A stretch of 6,517 nucleotides of DNA from JAWPNA01 sp045402695 (GTDB lineage: Bacteria; Acidobacteriota; Polarisedimenticolia; JACPZX01; DASXTC01), in assembly GCA_045402695.1 (NCBI GenBank), contig JAWPNA010000374.1, forward strand, positions 1 to 6,517, read 5' to 3'. Numbering within the stretch: the stretch's first letter is position 1; each line of letters starts with the position of its first letter. Below the pieces are notes generated by a model. The model was not told the origin of the DNA and ran no database searches. It saw only the letters and a program-made list of their open reading frames with translations. Of this stretch, positions 5,789-6,517 are shown one piece after another. The translations under genes and the position numbers were made by a program.

Positions 5789-6517
5789 ATGGCCCGCGCG
5801 CGCACCACCAAGACGCTCGCCAAGCGGATTCAGCTCGACTACTTCACCAGGCCGCATCCGCTGCGCGCCTGGAAGGCGCGCGCCTCGTGGGCGGCGGTGG
5901 CCATCTGCGCTCTCGTCACCCTGTGGTGGCTGATGCCGTCTCGACGGCTTGCCTGGGCGGGAGGGGAGCTGACCGCTGCGCACGCGCTGCTCGCGTCCGA
6001 CTGCGGGTCGTGTCACGGCGAGGGGAGAAGGGCCCCTGACGGCACCGCTGCTCCACTTGCGGGATCGGGCGGCGGCGCGGGAGCTGTCACCGACGGCGCC
6101 TGCCTGACCTGCCATGCGGGGCCGCTGCATCAGAAGACGCAGGCGAGCTCTCCCGCGTGCGCGTCGTGTCACGCCGAGCATCGCGGCGGGTCGCTGGCGG
6201 CGGTGGATGATGCCCACTGCGCCGCGTGCCACGCGGACCTCACGACGCGCGCGGGAGCGGTCACCGAAACGGGCCCTCCGGAGGCGACCGCGAGGAAGGT
6301 CACGTCGTTCCCCTCCGATCATCCCGAGTTCGACGCGGTGGCCAAGGGCACGGACGCGGCGCGCCTGCTCCTCAACCATCGCCTGCACCTCAAGACCGGG
6401 ATCCGCGGCGCCGGCGGCCCCGTCACGCTGGGATGCGCCTCCTGCCACCATCCCGATCAGGCGGGGGATCGGATGCTCCCCGTGACGTACGAGAGAGACT
6501 GCCGGGCCTGCCATCTG
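5789..6517 (+). CDS. membrane-anchored multiheme cytochrome c (c3-like), 3' end beyond the window
   Basis: The reading frame is open from ATG 5789 to the window end (243 residues, no stop). Residues 1-33 are basic and cytoplasmic. Residues 34-49 (WAAVAICALVTLWWLM) form a single hydrophobic anchor without a clear signal-peptidase site, so the rest should lie outside the membrane. Six CXXCH heme sites are present at 72-76, 105-109, 124-128, 144-148, 216-220 and 238-242. NHRLHLKTGI (196-205) supplies His residues that could be distal heme ligands, as in c3-type and NapC/NrfH-related proteins. The closely spaced first four sites and the later pair suggest two heme modules. Only 7 nt separate it from the cytochrome b gene, so it is in the same operon; TGAGGT about 12 nt before the ATG is a weak, distant ribosome site. 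It probably accepts or supplies electrons on the periplasmic side. The total number of hemes cannot be known here. Confidence 0.88.
   Translation, partial: MARARTTKTLAKRIQLDYFTRPHPLRAWKARASWAAVAICALVTLWWLMPSRRLAWAGGELTAAHALLASDCGSCHGEGRRAPDGTAAPLAGSGGGAGAVTDGACLTCHAGPLHQKTQASSPACASCHAEHRGGSLAAVDDAHCAACHADLTTRAGAVTETGPPEATARKVTSFPSDHPEFDAVAKGTDAARLLLNHRLHLKTGIRGAGGPVTLGCASCHHPDQAGDRMLPVTYERDCRACHL

Noticed and set aside
4747..5823. Long minus-strand frame opposite the cytochrome b-like gene
   Set aside because: It is low-complexity Arg/Gln/Pro-rich shadow translation, whereas the plus strand shows clear membrane helices and paired histidines.
5315..6514. Long minus-strand frame opposite the cytochrome c gene
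   Set aside because: The plus strand encodes six CXXCH motifs in one frame; the antisense product is Arg/Ala/Pro-rich with no recognisable domain.

Overview
The window is high-GC DNA with short intergenic gaps, overlapping start/stop codons and no eukaryotic features. It looks like a soil, sediment or subsurface bacterium with an anaerobic or facultative redox metabolism. The phylum cannot be fixed from the sequence; Acidobacteriota-like or another poorly cultured high-GC lineage is a guess. The organism should have selenocysteine machinery (SelA, SelB, SelC, SelD), because one gene here appears to need it. None of those genes is in the window.

Left part (about 1-2127, + strand): a putative promoter leads into an NfuA-type Fe-S carrier gene (73-666). 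After a 48-nt gap comes a radical SAM gene that appears to stop at TGA 2089-2091. Read through that TGA, the frame continues to TAG 2125-2127 and the protein ends in a Cys-Sec-Ala-Glu-Pro tail. This is the hallmark of the CUAEP/CCAEP-tail radical SAM selenoprotein family. A 7-bp hairpin with a GGU-containing apical loop starts 12 nt after the TGA, where a bacterial SECIS element should be. The full gene is therefore 715-2127 (470 aa, Sec459), and an ordinary annotation would cut off its functional tail. Its substrate is unknown.

Middle part (2128-3357): a 99-nt gap containing a hairpin and a direct repeat, then three minus-strand genes. These are a small orphan multi-pass membrane protein (2227-2703), a broken VapC-type PIN toxin (2796-3112) and a Phd/VapB-type antitoxin with a shortened N-terminus (3109-3357). 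The toxin has a frameshift and seems to have lost a central segment, so the pair looks like a decaying toxin-antitoxin module.

Right part (3440-6517, + strand): a tightly packed redox operon. It encodes a protein with two cyclic-nucleotide-binding domains fused to a four-cluster [4Fe-4S] ferredoxin, then a membrane cytochrome b-like protein with two His-x13-His helices (GTGA overlap), then a membrane-anchored multiheme cytochrome c with six CXXCH sites before the window ends. Together they suggest a transmembrane electron-transfer complex: cytoplasmic Fe-S wire, membrane diheme b, then outward-facing c hemes. Cyclic nucleotide or a related ligand may gate it at the cytoplasmic subunit. The physiological donor and acceptor are not visible here.
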